Shown piece by piece: positions 17,730-25,679 of a stretch of 64,000 bases of DNA. How positions within the stretch are numbered: position 1 is the stretch's first letter; the number at the start of each line of letters is the position of its first letter. The notes under the pieces were generated by a model. It was not told where the DNA came from, ran no database searches, and saw nothing but the letters and a program-made list of their open reading frames with translations. The translations under genes and the position numbers were made by a program. This DNA is from Streptomyces laurentii (GTDB lineage Bacteria; Actinomycetota; Actinomycetes; Streptomycetales; Streptomycetaceae), in the NCBI GenBank assembly GCA_002355495.1, contig AP017424.1, forward strand, positions 6,947,501 to 7,011,500, written 5' to 3'.

Positions 17730-17758
17730 TTGACTGGGGCTTTACGTCAGGGTGAATT
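17730..17758 (+). promoter_or_regulatory. Putative promoter of the CapA gene
   Basis: TTGACT (17730-17735) and TGAATT (17753-17758) are separated by 17 bases, 44 bases before the CapA start codon. A short palindrome GGTGA-A-TCACC lies just upstream (17709-17719). This is a match by eye only. Confidence 0.4.
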
Positions 17759-17802
17759 CAGCTGACCAGATGTTCATCCTATGAATCGGTGGAGCCTGGC
17801 AG

Positions 17803-18990
17803 ATGACCCCTCGCACCCGCCCTGGCGCGGCGGCCCTCGCCGCCGTCCTGCTCGCCACGGCCACCGCCTGCGCAGGCGCCGACCACAGCCCCGAACACCC
17901 GGCCCAGCCCGCCGCGCAGAGCCGGGGTCCGCACCGCGCCACGCCACCCGCTGCGGCCCCTTTCACCCTCGTGGCCTCGGGCGACGTGCTGCCCCACGAC
18001 TCGATCATCCGTCAGGCCGCCGTCGACGCGGGCGGCTCCGGCTACGACTTCAGTCCCATGTTCGAGAGTGTGAAACCCGTCGTCTCCGGCGCCGACCTGG
18101 CGATCTGTCACATGGAGACCGTCTACGGCGAGGAGGGCGGCCCCTTCACCGGCTACCCCGACTTCACGTCACCGCCGCAGGTCGCCGCGGGCCTCAAGGA
18201 GACCGGATACGACTCCTGTTCCACCGCCTCCAACCACAGCCTCGACGACGGCGCCGACGGGCTGCGCCGCACCCTCGACGCCCTCGACGAGGCGGGCGTA
18301 CGGCACGCCGGCTCGGCCCGCAGTGCCGCCGAGGCGTCCAGGACCACGCTGCTCAAGGCGGGACGCGCCACCGTCGCCCAGCTCGCGTACACCTACGACA
18401 CTAACGGCCATCCGCTGCCCGAGGGCCAGCCCTGGGCGGTCAACACGATCGACGAACAGCGCATCGTCAAGGACGCCCGCGCCGCCCGCCGGGCCGGCGC
18501 CGACGTCGTGGTGGTCTCGATCCACTGGGGCACCGAATGGGAGAACGAACCCGACGAGGACCAGCTCGCCCTCGGCCGCGCCCTGACCGCCTCGCGCACC
18601 GGGAACCGCCCTGACATCGACCTCATCCTGGGGACGCACGCCCATGTGCCCCAGGCGTACGAGAAGGTCAACGGCACCTGGATCGTGTACGGCATGGGCG
18701 ACCAGATCGCCGGCCGGATGGTCAACTACTCCGGCGACCTGGACCGGCGCGGCAACGAGGGCACCCTGGCCCGCTTCACCTTCACCCCGCCCGCCGCGCC
18801 CGGCCGCCGGTGGGAGGTCACCAAGGCGGAGTTCGTGCCGCAGTACTTCGACACCTCCCGCGGCCGGGTCGTCGACCTGAGCGCGGCGGTGAAGGACGGC
18901 GAGGAGCAGTACGCCGAGATCCGCGACGCCATCCGGGACGTCGTCCTCGACCGGGGCGCCGCCCGCGACGGCCTGGTGATGGCCCCGTAG
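17803..18990 (+). CDS. CapA family (poly-gamma-glutamate synthesis-type) exported protein
   Basis: A 395-residue protein. A signal sequence (residues 1-23) ends in a possible lipobox before C23. From ~53 the PGA_cap metallophosphatase-like fold has the expected motifs: VASGDVLPHD, NLE-like HMETVYG, TASNHSLDDG, VSIHWGTEW and GTHAHVPQ. In Bacillus CapA takes part in poly-gamma-glutamate export; in actinomycetes the role of single CapA proteins is unsettled. GGAG lies eight bases before ATG 17803. The gene stands alone and converges on the universal stress protein gene. Confidence 0.88.
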   Translation: MTPRTRPGAAALAAVLLATATACAGADHSPEHPAQPAAQSRGPHRATPPAAAPFTLVASGDVLPHDSIIRQAAVDAGGSGYDFSPMFESVKPVVSGADLAICHMETVYGEEGGPFTGYPDFTSPPQVAAGLKETGYDSCSTASNHSLDDGADGLRRTLDALDEAGVRHAGSARSAAEASRTTLLKAGRATVAQLAYTYDTNGHPLPEGQPWAVNTIDEQRIVKDARAARRAGADVVVVSIHWGTEWENEPDEDQLALGRALTASRTGNRPDIDLILGTHAHVPQAYEKVNGTWIVYGMGDQIAGRMVNYSGDLDRRGNEGTLARFTFTPPAAPGRRWEVTKAEFVPQYFDTSRGRVVDLSAAVKDGEEQYAEIRDAIRDVVLDRGAARDGLVMAP

Positions 18991-18999
18991 GGACTGTCC

Positions 19000-19041
19000 G
19001 GGTTCCGGGTTCCGGGTTCCGGGTCCTGGGTCCTGGGTCCT
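19000..19041. repeat. Heptanucleotide tandem repeat between convergent genes
   Basis: Six 7-base units: GGGTTCC three times (19000-19020) then GGGTCCT three times (19021-19041). It fills the gap between the CapA stop and the universal stress protein stop. Confidence 0.9.
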
Positions 19042-19046
19042 GGGGG

Positions 19047-19493
19047 CTACGGGACGACGGTCACCGGCCAGCGGCCCGCCTTGACCAGGCGTACCGCCAC
19101 CGAGCCGATGAAACGGTGGCCGGCCGACTCGGAGGCGCCCACGACCACCGCGTCCGCCGTCAGTTCGTCGGCGGCCGTGACCAGACCCGTGTACGCGTCG
19201 CCGCGCAGCGTGTGGAACTCCCAGCGCACCTGCCAGGTCGCCCGCACCCGCTCCGCCGACTCCTTGATCTCGGCCGCGATGCTGTCGGCGATCTCGTCGG
19301 TGGGCTCGACGACCGGGGCCCCGAGTGCCGCGCCGGGGGGCAGGACGGGCTGGACGTACACCAGGGCGAGCCGCGCGTTCTGCCGGCGGGCCAGTCCGGC
19401 CGCGTACGCCGCCGCGCGGAGCGAGGACGCGGAACCGTCCACTCCGGCGACGATCACCTTGGGGCCGTCCGTACCTCGTTCGAATCCACTCAC
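19047..19493 (-). CDS. Universal stress protein (single UspA domain)
   Basis: A 148-residue single-domain Usp. The fold shows VIVAGVDGSASSLRAAAYAAGLA at the N-terminus and the ATP-site pattern VVVGASESAGHRFIGSVAVRLV near the C-terminus, so nucleotide binding is likely. The start is GTG 19491-19493. It is convergent with CapA and divergent from the deacetylase gene. Confidence 0.92.
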   Translation of the reverse strand: MSGFERGTDGPKVIVAGVDGSASSLRAAAYAAGLARRQNARLALVYVQPVLPPGAALGAPVVEPTDEIADSIAAEIKESAERVRATWQVRWEFHTLRGDAYTGLVTAADELTADAVVVGASESAGHRFIGSVAVRLVKAGRWPVTVVP

Positions 19494-19584
19494 GACCTGA
19501 GGTTATCGGCTCATCAGGTGCTTTCGGACAGGTGGCCGGGTGTGGCTGCCCACACCGCGCCATCCTCCGTTCGCACTATTGGTC

Positions 19585-20529
19585 ATGAAAAACGATGAGA
19601 CGCTTCCCAGGCGCCGGGCGCTGTTGCGCGGGGCGGCCGCTCTGGGGGTCACCGCTGCTGTCGGCGTCTTCGCCGTGAACCGCCTGACCGACTCGGGCAC
19701 CGGGTCCGGCACCGGGTCCGGAACGGGGTCCGGAACGGGGTCCGGTACGGGGGCAGCAGGCGGCGCCACCGCGGCCGGCTCGCCCCCCTCGGCGGGTGCG
19801 CCCCAGGCGACCGGTGCGGCCGGTCCGCAGGCGCGGGCCCAGGCGCGGGCGGCCGCCCGGAAGCCCACCGCGTACCGGCTCCAGCCGATGACCGACTACG
19901 CGCCCCCCGCCTTCCGGCGGGCCACCCCGCCCGTGCGGACGCGGCCCTTCCTCCAGCTCGGCGGGGTCGGGCGGTCGATGGTGCTCACCTTCGACGACGG
20001 GCCCGATCCCCGCTACACCCCGGAGATCCTCGCCACCCTGCGCCGCTACGGCTGCCGCGCGATGTTCTTCGTCTGCGGCGAGATGGCGATCGACAATCAG
20101 GACCTGCTCAAGCAGATGGCCGCGGACGGCCATGTGGTCGGCAACCACACCTGGACCCACCCCGAACTGCCCAAGATGCGCCCGTCCGTCATCCGCCGGG
20201 AGATCACCTCCACCAGCGACATCATCGAACGGGCCCTCGGCACGCCGCCGTCGTGGTTCCGCGCTCCCTACGGGGCGTGGAACCGGATCGTGTTCGAGAC
20301 CGGCGCCGAGCTGGGCATGGAGCCGCTCGCCTGGACCGTGGACACCACCGACTGGGAGGAGCCGCCCACCGACACCATCGTCCGGCGGGTTCTGGACGGG
20401 GTCGGGGACGGCGTCGTCGTGCTCAACCACGACGCGGGCGGCAACCGTTCGCACAGTGTCGCCGCGATCAAGCAGTACCTGCCCCGGCTCCTCGACGCCG
20501 GCTACACCCTCACGGTGCCGCGCCGCTGA
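19585..20529 (+). CDS. Secreted polysaccharide deacetylase (CE4)
   Basis: A 314-residue protein from ATG 19585. A Tat-like signal (RRRALLRGAAALG) is followed by a (GSGT)n linker and a CE4 NodB domain from ~130. Catalytic motifs are complete: TFDDGPDP (Asp-Asp), NHTWTHP (metal His pair), RAPYGAWN, and the C-terminal LNHDAG. The family removes acetyl groups from peptidoglycan, chitin or chitooligosaccharides; a cell-wall role is likely next to the sortase and other envelope genes. An in-frame start at 19540 would add 15 residues before the Tat motif. Confidence 0.92.
   Translation: MKNDETLPRRRALLRGAAALGVTAAVGVFAVNRLTDSGTGSGTGSGTGSGTGSGTGAAGGATAAGSPPSAGAPQATGAAGPQARAQARAAARKPTAYRLQPMTDYAPPAFRRATPPVRTRPFLQLGGVGRSMVLTFDDGPDPRYTPEILATLRRYGCRAMFFVCGEMAIDNQDLLKQMAADGHVVGNHTWTHPELPKMRPSVIRREITSTSDIIERALGTPPSWFRAPYGAWNRIVFETGAELGMEPLAWTVDTTDWEEPPTDTIVRRVLDGVGDGVVVLNHDAGGNRSHSVAAIKQYLPRLLDAGYTLTVPRR
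19696..19743 (+). repeat. 12-base in-frame tandem repeat (Gly-Ser/Thr linker)
   Basis: Four 12-base copies related to GGCACCGGGTCC, the last two with GGAACGGGGTCC, encode the GSGT linker of the deacetylase. Copy number is likely to vary between strains. Confidence 0.85.
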
Positions 20530-20531
20530 GC

Positions 20532-20590
20532 GCGTACGCCGACGGGCCCGGCGCACCGCGTTGTCCGGGTGCCGGGCCCGCGACGTACGC
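20532..20590. terminator. Bidirectional hairpin between deacetylase and sortase
   Basis: Nested inverted repeats: outer GCGTACG/CGTACGC (20532-20538 with 20584-20590) and inner CGGGCCCGGC/GCCGGGCCCG (20543-20552 with 20571-20580). It sits in the 73-base gap between two convergent genes. Confidence 0.75.
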
Positions 20591-20602
20591 GGTGCCCGCC
20601 GG

Positions 20603-21262
20603 CTACCGGGTCTCGACCAGGCGGGCGTAGACGACGACGTTGCCGTCGTAGCCGTGCGCCCGGGTGTAGCCGCCGCCGCAGGTGATGACGCGCAGTTCGG
20701 CCGCGCCGGTGTCCCCGTAGACGCGGACCCCCGGGAAGTCGTTCTTGGCGTATACCTCGACGCCGTAGACCTCGAACACGGCCACCCGGCCGTCGTACCG
20801 CTCGACCTCGACGCGCCGGCCCTTCTCCAGGGAGCCGAGACCGTAGAAGACGGCGGGGCCCGCCATGTTGTCGACGTGGCCGACGACGATGGACGTGCCG
20901 CGCTGACCGGGCGCGATGCCGTTCTGGTACCAGCCGGCCAGGTTGGCGTCCTGGGGTGGCGGGGCGGCGATCCAGCCGTCCGGGTCCAGGCCGACGTCCA
21001 TGATGGGTGCCGCGACCCGGAGGGCCGGGATCCGGATCCGCGAGGCGGGAGCGAAGGGCAGCGGCTGCACACCGGTCGTCTCCGGTGCCCGGGCGACCGG
21101 GTGGCCCGCCGGGTGCGCGGCCGCGGCGGGCTGCGGCGGGCCGGATTCGAAGCCGACCCCGTTGCGCATTATCGCGAGGCCCGAGAGCATGACGAGAGCC
21201 AGCGCACCCCAGGGCTGGCGTCTCCTGGCGGCATCGAAGAGGCTGAAGTCGGTGCGGCTCAT
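20603..21262 (-). CDS. Class F sortase
   Basis: A 219-residue membrane-anchored transpeptidase: short cytoplasmic start, one hydrophobic segment (~18-32), a Pro/Ala-rich linker and the sortase barrel. The catalytic triad is visible as H129 (VVGHVDN), C195 (VITCGG) and R214 (YARLVETR). The size and the early membrane anchor fit class F sortases of actinomycetes, whose substrates are poorly known. It is divergent (414-base gap) from a secreted protein gene and two genes from a related one, both with an unusual C-terminal GGLGG-hydrophobic-Arg tail. Confidence 0.9.
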   Translation of the reverse strand: MSRTDFSLFDAARRRQPWGALALVMLSGLAIMRNGVGFESGPPQPAAAAHPAGHPVARAPETTGVQPLPFAPASRIRIPALRVAAPIMDVGLDPDGWIAAPPPQDANLAGWYQNGIAPGQRGTSIVVGHVDNMAGPAVFYGLGSLEKGRRVEVERYDGRVAVFEVYGVEVYAKNDFPGVRVYGDTGAAELRVITCGGGYTRAHGYDGNVVVYARLVETR

Positions 21263-21676
21263 GGTTCTCCCTTGACGGCGTCACGGGAACGGTAAGGGTG
21301 CCCGCGCGGACCGGCGATCCGAGCGCGGACGAACGGGTGGCGGGGCTCCGCCGGGTGGGGTACGGGGCTGTTCGGTGCCGGCGCGGCGTGGCGCGGCGGG
21401 CGAGCGCCACGGGCGCTGCCGTACGCGCGCGGTGGGCGCGGCTCGGGTGAACGGGTGATGATCCGTTCGAGTGCTCGTCAGATGATCGCCCCGGACGTCT
21501 GTGACCTGCGGTTCCGCCCGCTCCCGGCCCCCGTTCGGCCGAACTCCGGACTCACCGGGGCGGCCCAGTACCGAAGTGCGTCGGCTGTCCCGGCTTGTGA
21601 GGGTTCGTCATGGAAGGCGTACTCGTCGATACTCCCGGGGCGCCGCTTCGGGGCGTCTTCCACTGGAGGTTCCACC
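21263..21676. other. Divergent intergenic region, sortase / secreted protein
   Basis: 414 bases without a convincing gene. It must hold the promoters for the sortase (minus) and the secreted protein (plus). No clear -35/-10 pair or operator was identified by eye. Confidence 0.5.
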
Positions 21677-22162
21677 ATGCGTGCTGCTCGCACTCTGGCG
21701 GTGACGGCGACCGCGTTCGCGGCGCTCGGGCTCGCGGCCCCCCTCGCCACCGCCACCAACGGGCCGAGGGAGGTCACGGTCAATCCGTTCGACGTCCACG
21801 CGGGGTCGACGATCACCATCACGGCCCGGGGCTGTGGCCACGGCGGCACGGTCACGTCCAACGCGTTCCCCGAGACCAACCTCTCGGTGAACCACAACGG
21901 TCTGTCCAGCGCCATCGCCCGCGTGTACAACAACGCGACGCCCGGCAGCTACAACCTGGCCGTCCGCTGCAACGACGACCGCGAGGTCACCACCCACCCG
22001 TTCCGGGTCCTGCCCGGCCGGGGCGCGGAAGGCGGTCTCGGCGGCGCGTTCACCCCCAGCTCCACGGAGATGGCGGTGGGCGGCAGCCTCGTCGCCGCCG
22101 CTGCCCTGGGCGGCGGGCTGATCGTCCTGCGCCGGCGCCGTACGGCCGGTGCGGAGGTCTGA
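21677..22162 (+). CDS. Secreted surface protein with GGLGG C-terminal tail (possible sortase F substrate)
   Basis: A 161-residue protein starting at ATG 21677 with GGAGGT six bases upstream. A Sec signal peptide ends near ATATNG. The mature domain is a small beta-rich fold with two cysteines (ARGCGHGG and AVRCNDD), probably disulfide-linked. The C-terminus is VLPGRGAEGGLGGA, a spacer, MAVGGSLVAAAALGGGLIVL and RRRR: a sorting-signal-like layout (motif, hydrophobic segment, positive tail) without a canonical LPxTG. The paralogue at 22294-22845 has the same layout and the class F sortase is adjacent. Confidence 0.78.
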   Translation: MRAARTLAVTATAFAALGLAAPLATATNGPREVTVNPFDVHAGSTITITARGCGHGGTVTSNAFPETNLSVNHNGLSSAIARVYNNATPGSYNLAVRCNDDREVTTHPFRVLPGRGAEGGLGGAFTPSSTEMAVGGSLVAAAALGGGLIVLRRRRTAGAEV

Positions 22163-22195
22163 GCCGGCCGGACCTCCCGGCGGGCGCCCTGAGCC

Positions 22196-22237
22196 CCCGT
22201 CGCCCCCGAGTCCGGTCCTGGGCCCGGGGGCGACGGG
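22196..22237. terminator. Bidirectional terminator between the two GGLGG proteins
   Basis: A 13-bp perfect inverted repeat (22196-22208 with 22225-22237, 16-base loop) between convergent stops at 22162 and 22294. Confidence 0.8.
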
Positions 22238-22293
22238 CATCACGGCGGCCCGTGCGGCCGTACGAGCAGGGGAGCGCGGCAGCCGCCGCGCCG

Positions 22294-22845
22294 TCAGTGC
22301 CGGCGACCCGAGGCCGTCCTGCGGCGGATCGTGTACGCCAGACCGCCCGCGGCGGCGAGCACGAGGGCCCCGCCGAGCGCCATCGTCCCGGGCCCGGTCG
22401 CTTCGAGGGAGCCGCCGAGACCGCCCTGCACCCCGCGGGGCGGGGTGAGGACCGTCGAACGGGCCGTCGGGACCGTGCCGGACGCGCCGCCGCTGATGGT
22501 CAGGTTGACCGTGCCCTGGCCGCCGCCGGTGCAGTTGAAGGCCACCATGTAGACCGCGCCCTGCCGGGCGTCGGCGTCCACCGTGGCGGTGGCCGAGGAG
22601 CCGGGCGCGATGGTGACGGTGTCGAAGACGCCGGACGACGCCGTCGCCGTACTCGAACAGCCCGGCGCGCTGAGCGTGATCCGGCCGCCCGGCGCGACGG
22701 TCCCGGGCGTGATGACGAAGTCGACCGAGCCGCCCGTCTGGGGCGGCTGCGGCACCGGAGCGCCGCCGGCGACGGAGACGGGGGCGGCCAGGGCGAGGGC
22801 GGCCGCCCCCAGAACTGCGGTGGACGCGGCACGTATCGCGCGCAT
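22294..22845 (-). CDS. Secreted surface protein, GGLGG-tail paralogue
   Basis: A 183-residue protein from ATG 22843-22845 (GGAGG eight bases upstream). A signal peptide of ~27 residues is followed by a Pro-rich start, a beta-rich domain with two cysteines (SAPGCSST and AFNCTGGG) and the C-terminal layout PPRGVQGGLGGS, spacer, MALGGALVLAAAGGLAYTI, RRRTASGRR. It resembles the convergent neighbour in size, two-Cys domain and tail. Together with the sortase they look like an anchoring module; surface attachment is inference. Confidence 0.78.
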   Translation of the reverse strand: MRAIRAASTAVLGAAALALAAPVSVAGGAPVPQPPQTGGSVDFVITPGTVAPGGRITLSAPGCSSTATASSGVFDTVTIAPGSSATATVDADARQGAVYMVAFNCTGGGQGTVNLTISGGASGTVPTARSTVLTPPRGVQGGLGGSLEATGPGTMALGGALVLAAAGGLAYTIRRRTASGRRH

Positions 22846-23034
22846 GGTGGATCCTCCGGGTCCCCGAGGAGCAGCCGCGGAAGCGGTTTCCGCGAGGGGG
22901 ATGAGATGCACCTCGATGCCCGAAACGCTAGGAGTGCCCTACCACAGCCGCGATCCCAGGCGTGCGAACGGGGCACCCAAGTCCCCCGCCTGGACTAGTC
23001 GCCGGTCGCGCAGCCGGCCCGTGCCTCCTTCCGC

Positions 23035-23799
23035 TCAGCCGTTGAGCTGCGGGAACAGGTCGGTGAGGGGACCGGCGGTGGCCGCCATGCCCCGGCCGAA
23101 CGGCGCGTCGAAGTCCCAGATCAGGAAGAGCAGGAAGGCGATGAGCGCGCTGAAGAGCCCGGCGAGCAGCAACTCCCGCCCGGTGCGCCGGATCTGGAAG
23201 ATGAAGATCAGGCCCACCGTCACCAGGGCGCCGATGATGAGGCCGAACCAGACCACACCGGGCATCGTCTCGCCGGCGTTCTGCCCGCGGGCACCGCGCG
23301 CGTCGTCCGCCACCGACACCTGGTCGACCAGCGGCTGGTACGCCTCGCCCTCGAAGTCGTTCGCGGGCTGGTAGTCGGTCACGCCGCGCCGGACCTTGGC
23401 GAGCAGCTCGGTGCCCTGAGGATCCAGCGAGCCGTGCTCCGCCATGTACGGGAACTCCTTCTCGACGACGTGCGCGGCGTACGCGTCGATGTCGGCCCGG
23501 ATCCGGTCGCGCACCGCGGCCGGGTACACCTGGACGCGCTCCTTGATCTCGTGGAGGGCCTGCGCCTCCTGGCGCACGGTCTCCTGGGCGGCGCTGCGGG
23601 CCTCCCAGACGCCGGCGATGGCCAGGCCGAGGACGATGGCGTACACCACGCCGATCATCATCGTCATGTACTCGATGACGTCCGGGGTCTCACTCGGGTC
23701 GTCGTCCACCGGGATGCGCCGGTGGTTGATGACCACGATGGTGAGGACGACGGCGCACGCGGCGGCCATCGCAAGGGTGAGAACAAGCCATTCGGACAA
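23035..23799 (-). CDS. DUF4239 family membrane protein
   Basis: A 254-residue protein with four hydrophobic segments: one at the N-terminus, one at ~48-66 and two near the C-terminus (VVWFGLIIGALVTVGLIFIF and LLLAGLFSALIAFLLFLIW). The loop between the pairs is soluble and helical. This is the bestrophin-like DUF4239 layout. The start is a TTG (23797-23799) with GAGAGGAA close upstream; no ATG is in a better place. It lies 99 bases downstream of the proline-rich gene on the same strand. Function unknown, possibly an ion channel. Confidence 0.85.
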   Translation of the reverse strand: MSEWLVLTLAMAAACAVVLTIVVINHRRIPVDDDPSETPDVIEYMTMMIGVVYAIVLGLAIAGVWEARSAAQETVRQEAQALHEIKERVQVYPAAVRDRIRADIDAYAAHVVEKEFPYMAEHGSLDPQGTELLAKVRRGVTDYQPANDFEGEAYQPLVDQVSVADDARGARGQNAGETMPGVVWFGLIIGALVTVGLIFIFQIRRTGRELLLAGLFSALIAFLLFLIWDFDAPFGRGMAATAGPLTDLFPQLNG

Positions 23800-23898
23800 G
23801 GGTTTCCTCTCGTGGCCCGGTGGGGCGGGCGGGTGCGGGGGGCGGGGAGTCGTGGGTGGTGCGGGATGCGCGCGTGGACGTGGCCGGTGGGGCGGCTG

Positions 23899-24465
23899 TC
23901 AGCGGGAGCGGGGGCGCAGGACCGCGGTCGCGAGGACCGCGGGCGCGATGACCAGGAGCGTCGTGGTGAGCACGCTCGGGGAGCTCTTCGGCTTGATCCG
24001 GGCGGCCCGCTGGTAGTGCGGCAGCGCGACCGGGGAAGGGGCCGGCGGGCGGGGGCGCGCGCTCGGGGGCGGGGGCGGCGGCTGCGCCTCCCGGGTGGTG
24101 GGGGCCGGGCGTGGCGGCGCGGGCCGGGGCGGCGGCGTGGTCCGTACGGGCGGTGGGGGCGGCGTGGGCTTCGGGGCCGGAGGAGGGACCGGCGCCGGTG
24201 GCGGCGTGGTGGGCCGCGGCGGATGGGTCGGGTGGGGTGGATGCGTCGGGTGCGGGGGATGGGGCGGATGGGTCGGGAAGCACGGCCCCGGCCCGGCGGT
24301 GGAGAAGGCGAAGACCGAGCCGTCCGGCGCGGTCGAGGCGTAGGCGCACGCGTCGGCGGCCGCGGGCGCGGGGGAGGCGAGCAGCCACACCAGCGCACCG
24401 GCCGCGAGGGGCCGCGCGAGCCGCGGCCCGTAGCGGGAGAAGCCGTATGGAGGCAAGAGGGACAC
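23899..24465 (-). CDS. Secreted or anchored proline-rich protein
   Basis: A 188-residue protein: signal peptide (~1-37), a short region with two cysteines (ADACAYAS ... GPGPCFP), a long Pro/His/Thr/Arg-rich stretch (~65-140) with HPPHP and PPPP repeats, and a C-terminal hydrophobic segment (LLVIAPAVLATAVL) ending in RPRSR. The layout suggests a wall-spanning stalk held in the membrane. The GTG start at 24463-24465 has no strong ribosome site. Composition-biased coding makes the boundaries less certain. Function unknown. Confidence 0.6.
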   Translation of the reverse strand: MSLLPPYGFSRYGPRLARPLAAGALVWLLASPAPAAADACAYASTAPDGSVFAFSTAGPGPCFPTHPPHPPHPTHPPHPTHPPRPTTPPPAPVPPPAPKPTPPPPPVRTTPPPRPAPPRPAPTTREAQPPPPPPSARPRPPAPSPVALPHYQRAARIKPKSSPSVLTTTLLVIAPAVLATAVLRPRSR

Positions 24466-24871
24466 GCGGAGCAGGATGAGTGTGCGGATCGTCCCGATGG
24501 GCCCGAACGGACCAGGATTCGCCGGAAGGAGCGGATTCTCGTCATACAGGTTTACAAACTGCGTTGACGCGGAGAACTGGCCGAATATCGCCTGTCTGCG
24601 GTCCGGACTTTCTCAGGCGCGGCGCTCCGTACTGCGCGGGATCCCTCGAACGTGGCGGTCTTCGGCCACGTGCACGTGAAGGTGCACGGTCCGAAGGCGT
24701 GAACTCTTCCGTAAATAGCGCACGTGCCAATGGCGTGTGACCAAGAACGGATCGCTAATTTCCGTTTCTGCTCGCTCTCCCGGCGGGTGATCAGTAGCCT
24801 CAGCTCGAACGTCGGCTGCGAACACCGGGCCGTATCCCCGTAACCCCCATGGCGACTTGTTGGAGACTTTG
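24466..24871. other. Divergent intergenic region with lower GC and GTGCAC pair
   Basis: 406 bases between the proline-rich gene and the methyltransferase. Base composition drops at ~24540-24600 and ~24690-24790. Two GTGCAC hexamers six bases apart (24670-24675 and 24682-24687) and a small hairpin CGTGGC/GCCACG (24651-24670) are visible; they may be regulatory. No convincing gene was seen. Confidence 0.5.
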
Positions 24872-25669
24872 ATGGAGCGTCCCGCCTGGGCTCCGCCCGG
24901 CATCGATATTTCGGTGCCGAGTGTGTCCCGTATGTACGACTTCTATCTCGGCGGCTCGCACAACTTCGAAGTGGACCGCGAAGCGGCCCGCAAGGCCATG
25001 GAGTTCCTGCCGGGTCTGCCGAAGACCATGCAGGCGAACCGGGCCTTCATGCGCCGCGCCGTGCGGTACGCCGTCGGCCACGACGTCACGCAGTTCCTCG
25101 ACATCGGCTCCGGCATACCGACCTTCGGCAACGTGCACGAGGTCGCCCAGGCCGCCAGCGACGCGGCGCGGGTCGTCTACGTCGACCACGACCCGGTCGC
25201 CGTCGCCCACAGCCGCGCGGTGCTCGAAGGCGTCGACCGCGCCGCCGTGGTCGCCGCCGACCTGCGCAAGCCCCACGAGATCCTGCGCAGCCCCGAGGTG
25301 ACGGAACTGCTCGACCTGGACCAGCCGGTGGCGCTGCTCCTGGTCGCCGTCCTGCACTTCCTGGAGGACTCCGACGAGCCCGGCGCGGCCGTCGCCGAAC
25401 TCCTCGACGCGCTCGCCCCCGGCAGCCTGCTCGTCCTCACCCACGCCTCGTACGAGGGCATCCCGGTCCCGCAGGAACGCGCGGGCGGCGCCGTCGACGT
25501 CTACCGCGACATCCGCAACCCGCTGGTGATGCGGTCGAACGCGGAGATCGCCCGCTTCTTCGACGGCACCGAACTGGTCGAGCCCGGGCTCGTGCCGATG
25601 CCGCTGTGGCGCGCGGACAACCCGGACGACGAGGAGGACCCGTTCGCCTTCTCCGGTTACGCGGGGTAG
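24872..25669 (+). CDS. DUF574 SAM-dependent methyltransferase
   Basis: A 265-residue protein of the actinomycete S-adenosyl methyltransferase family (PF04672). Family hallmarks: SVSRMYDFYLGGSHNFEVD near the start, ANRAFMRRAVRY, the SAM loop FLDIGSGIPTFGNVHEVAQ and VVYVDHDPVAVAHSRA. GGAG precedes ATG 24872 at a normal distance. Streptomyces encode dozens of these next to regulators; substrates are unknown. The downstream PAS-GGDEF-EAL gene begins 10 bases later, so the two are probably co-transcribed. Confidence 0.93.
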   Translation: MERPAWAPPGIDISVPSVSRMYDFYLGGSHNFEVDREAARKAMEFLPGLPKTMQANRAFMRRAVRYAVGHDVTQFLDIGSGIPTFGNVHEVAQAASDAARVVYVDHDPVAVAHSRAVLEGVDRAAVVAADLRKPHEILRSPEVTELLDLDQPVALLLVAVLHFLEDSDEPGAAVAELLDALAPGSLLVLTHASYEGIPVPQERAGGAVDVYRDIRNPLVMRSNAEIARFFDGTELVEPGLVPMPLWRADNPDDEEDPFAFSGYAG

Positions 25670-25679
25670 GGCGCAAGCC

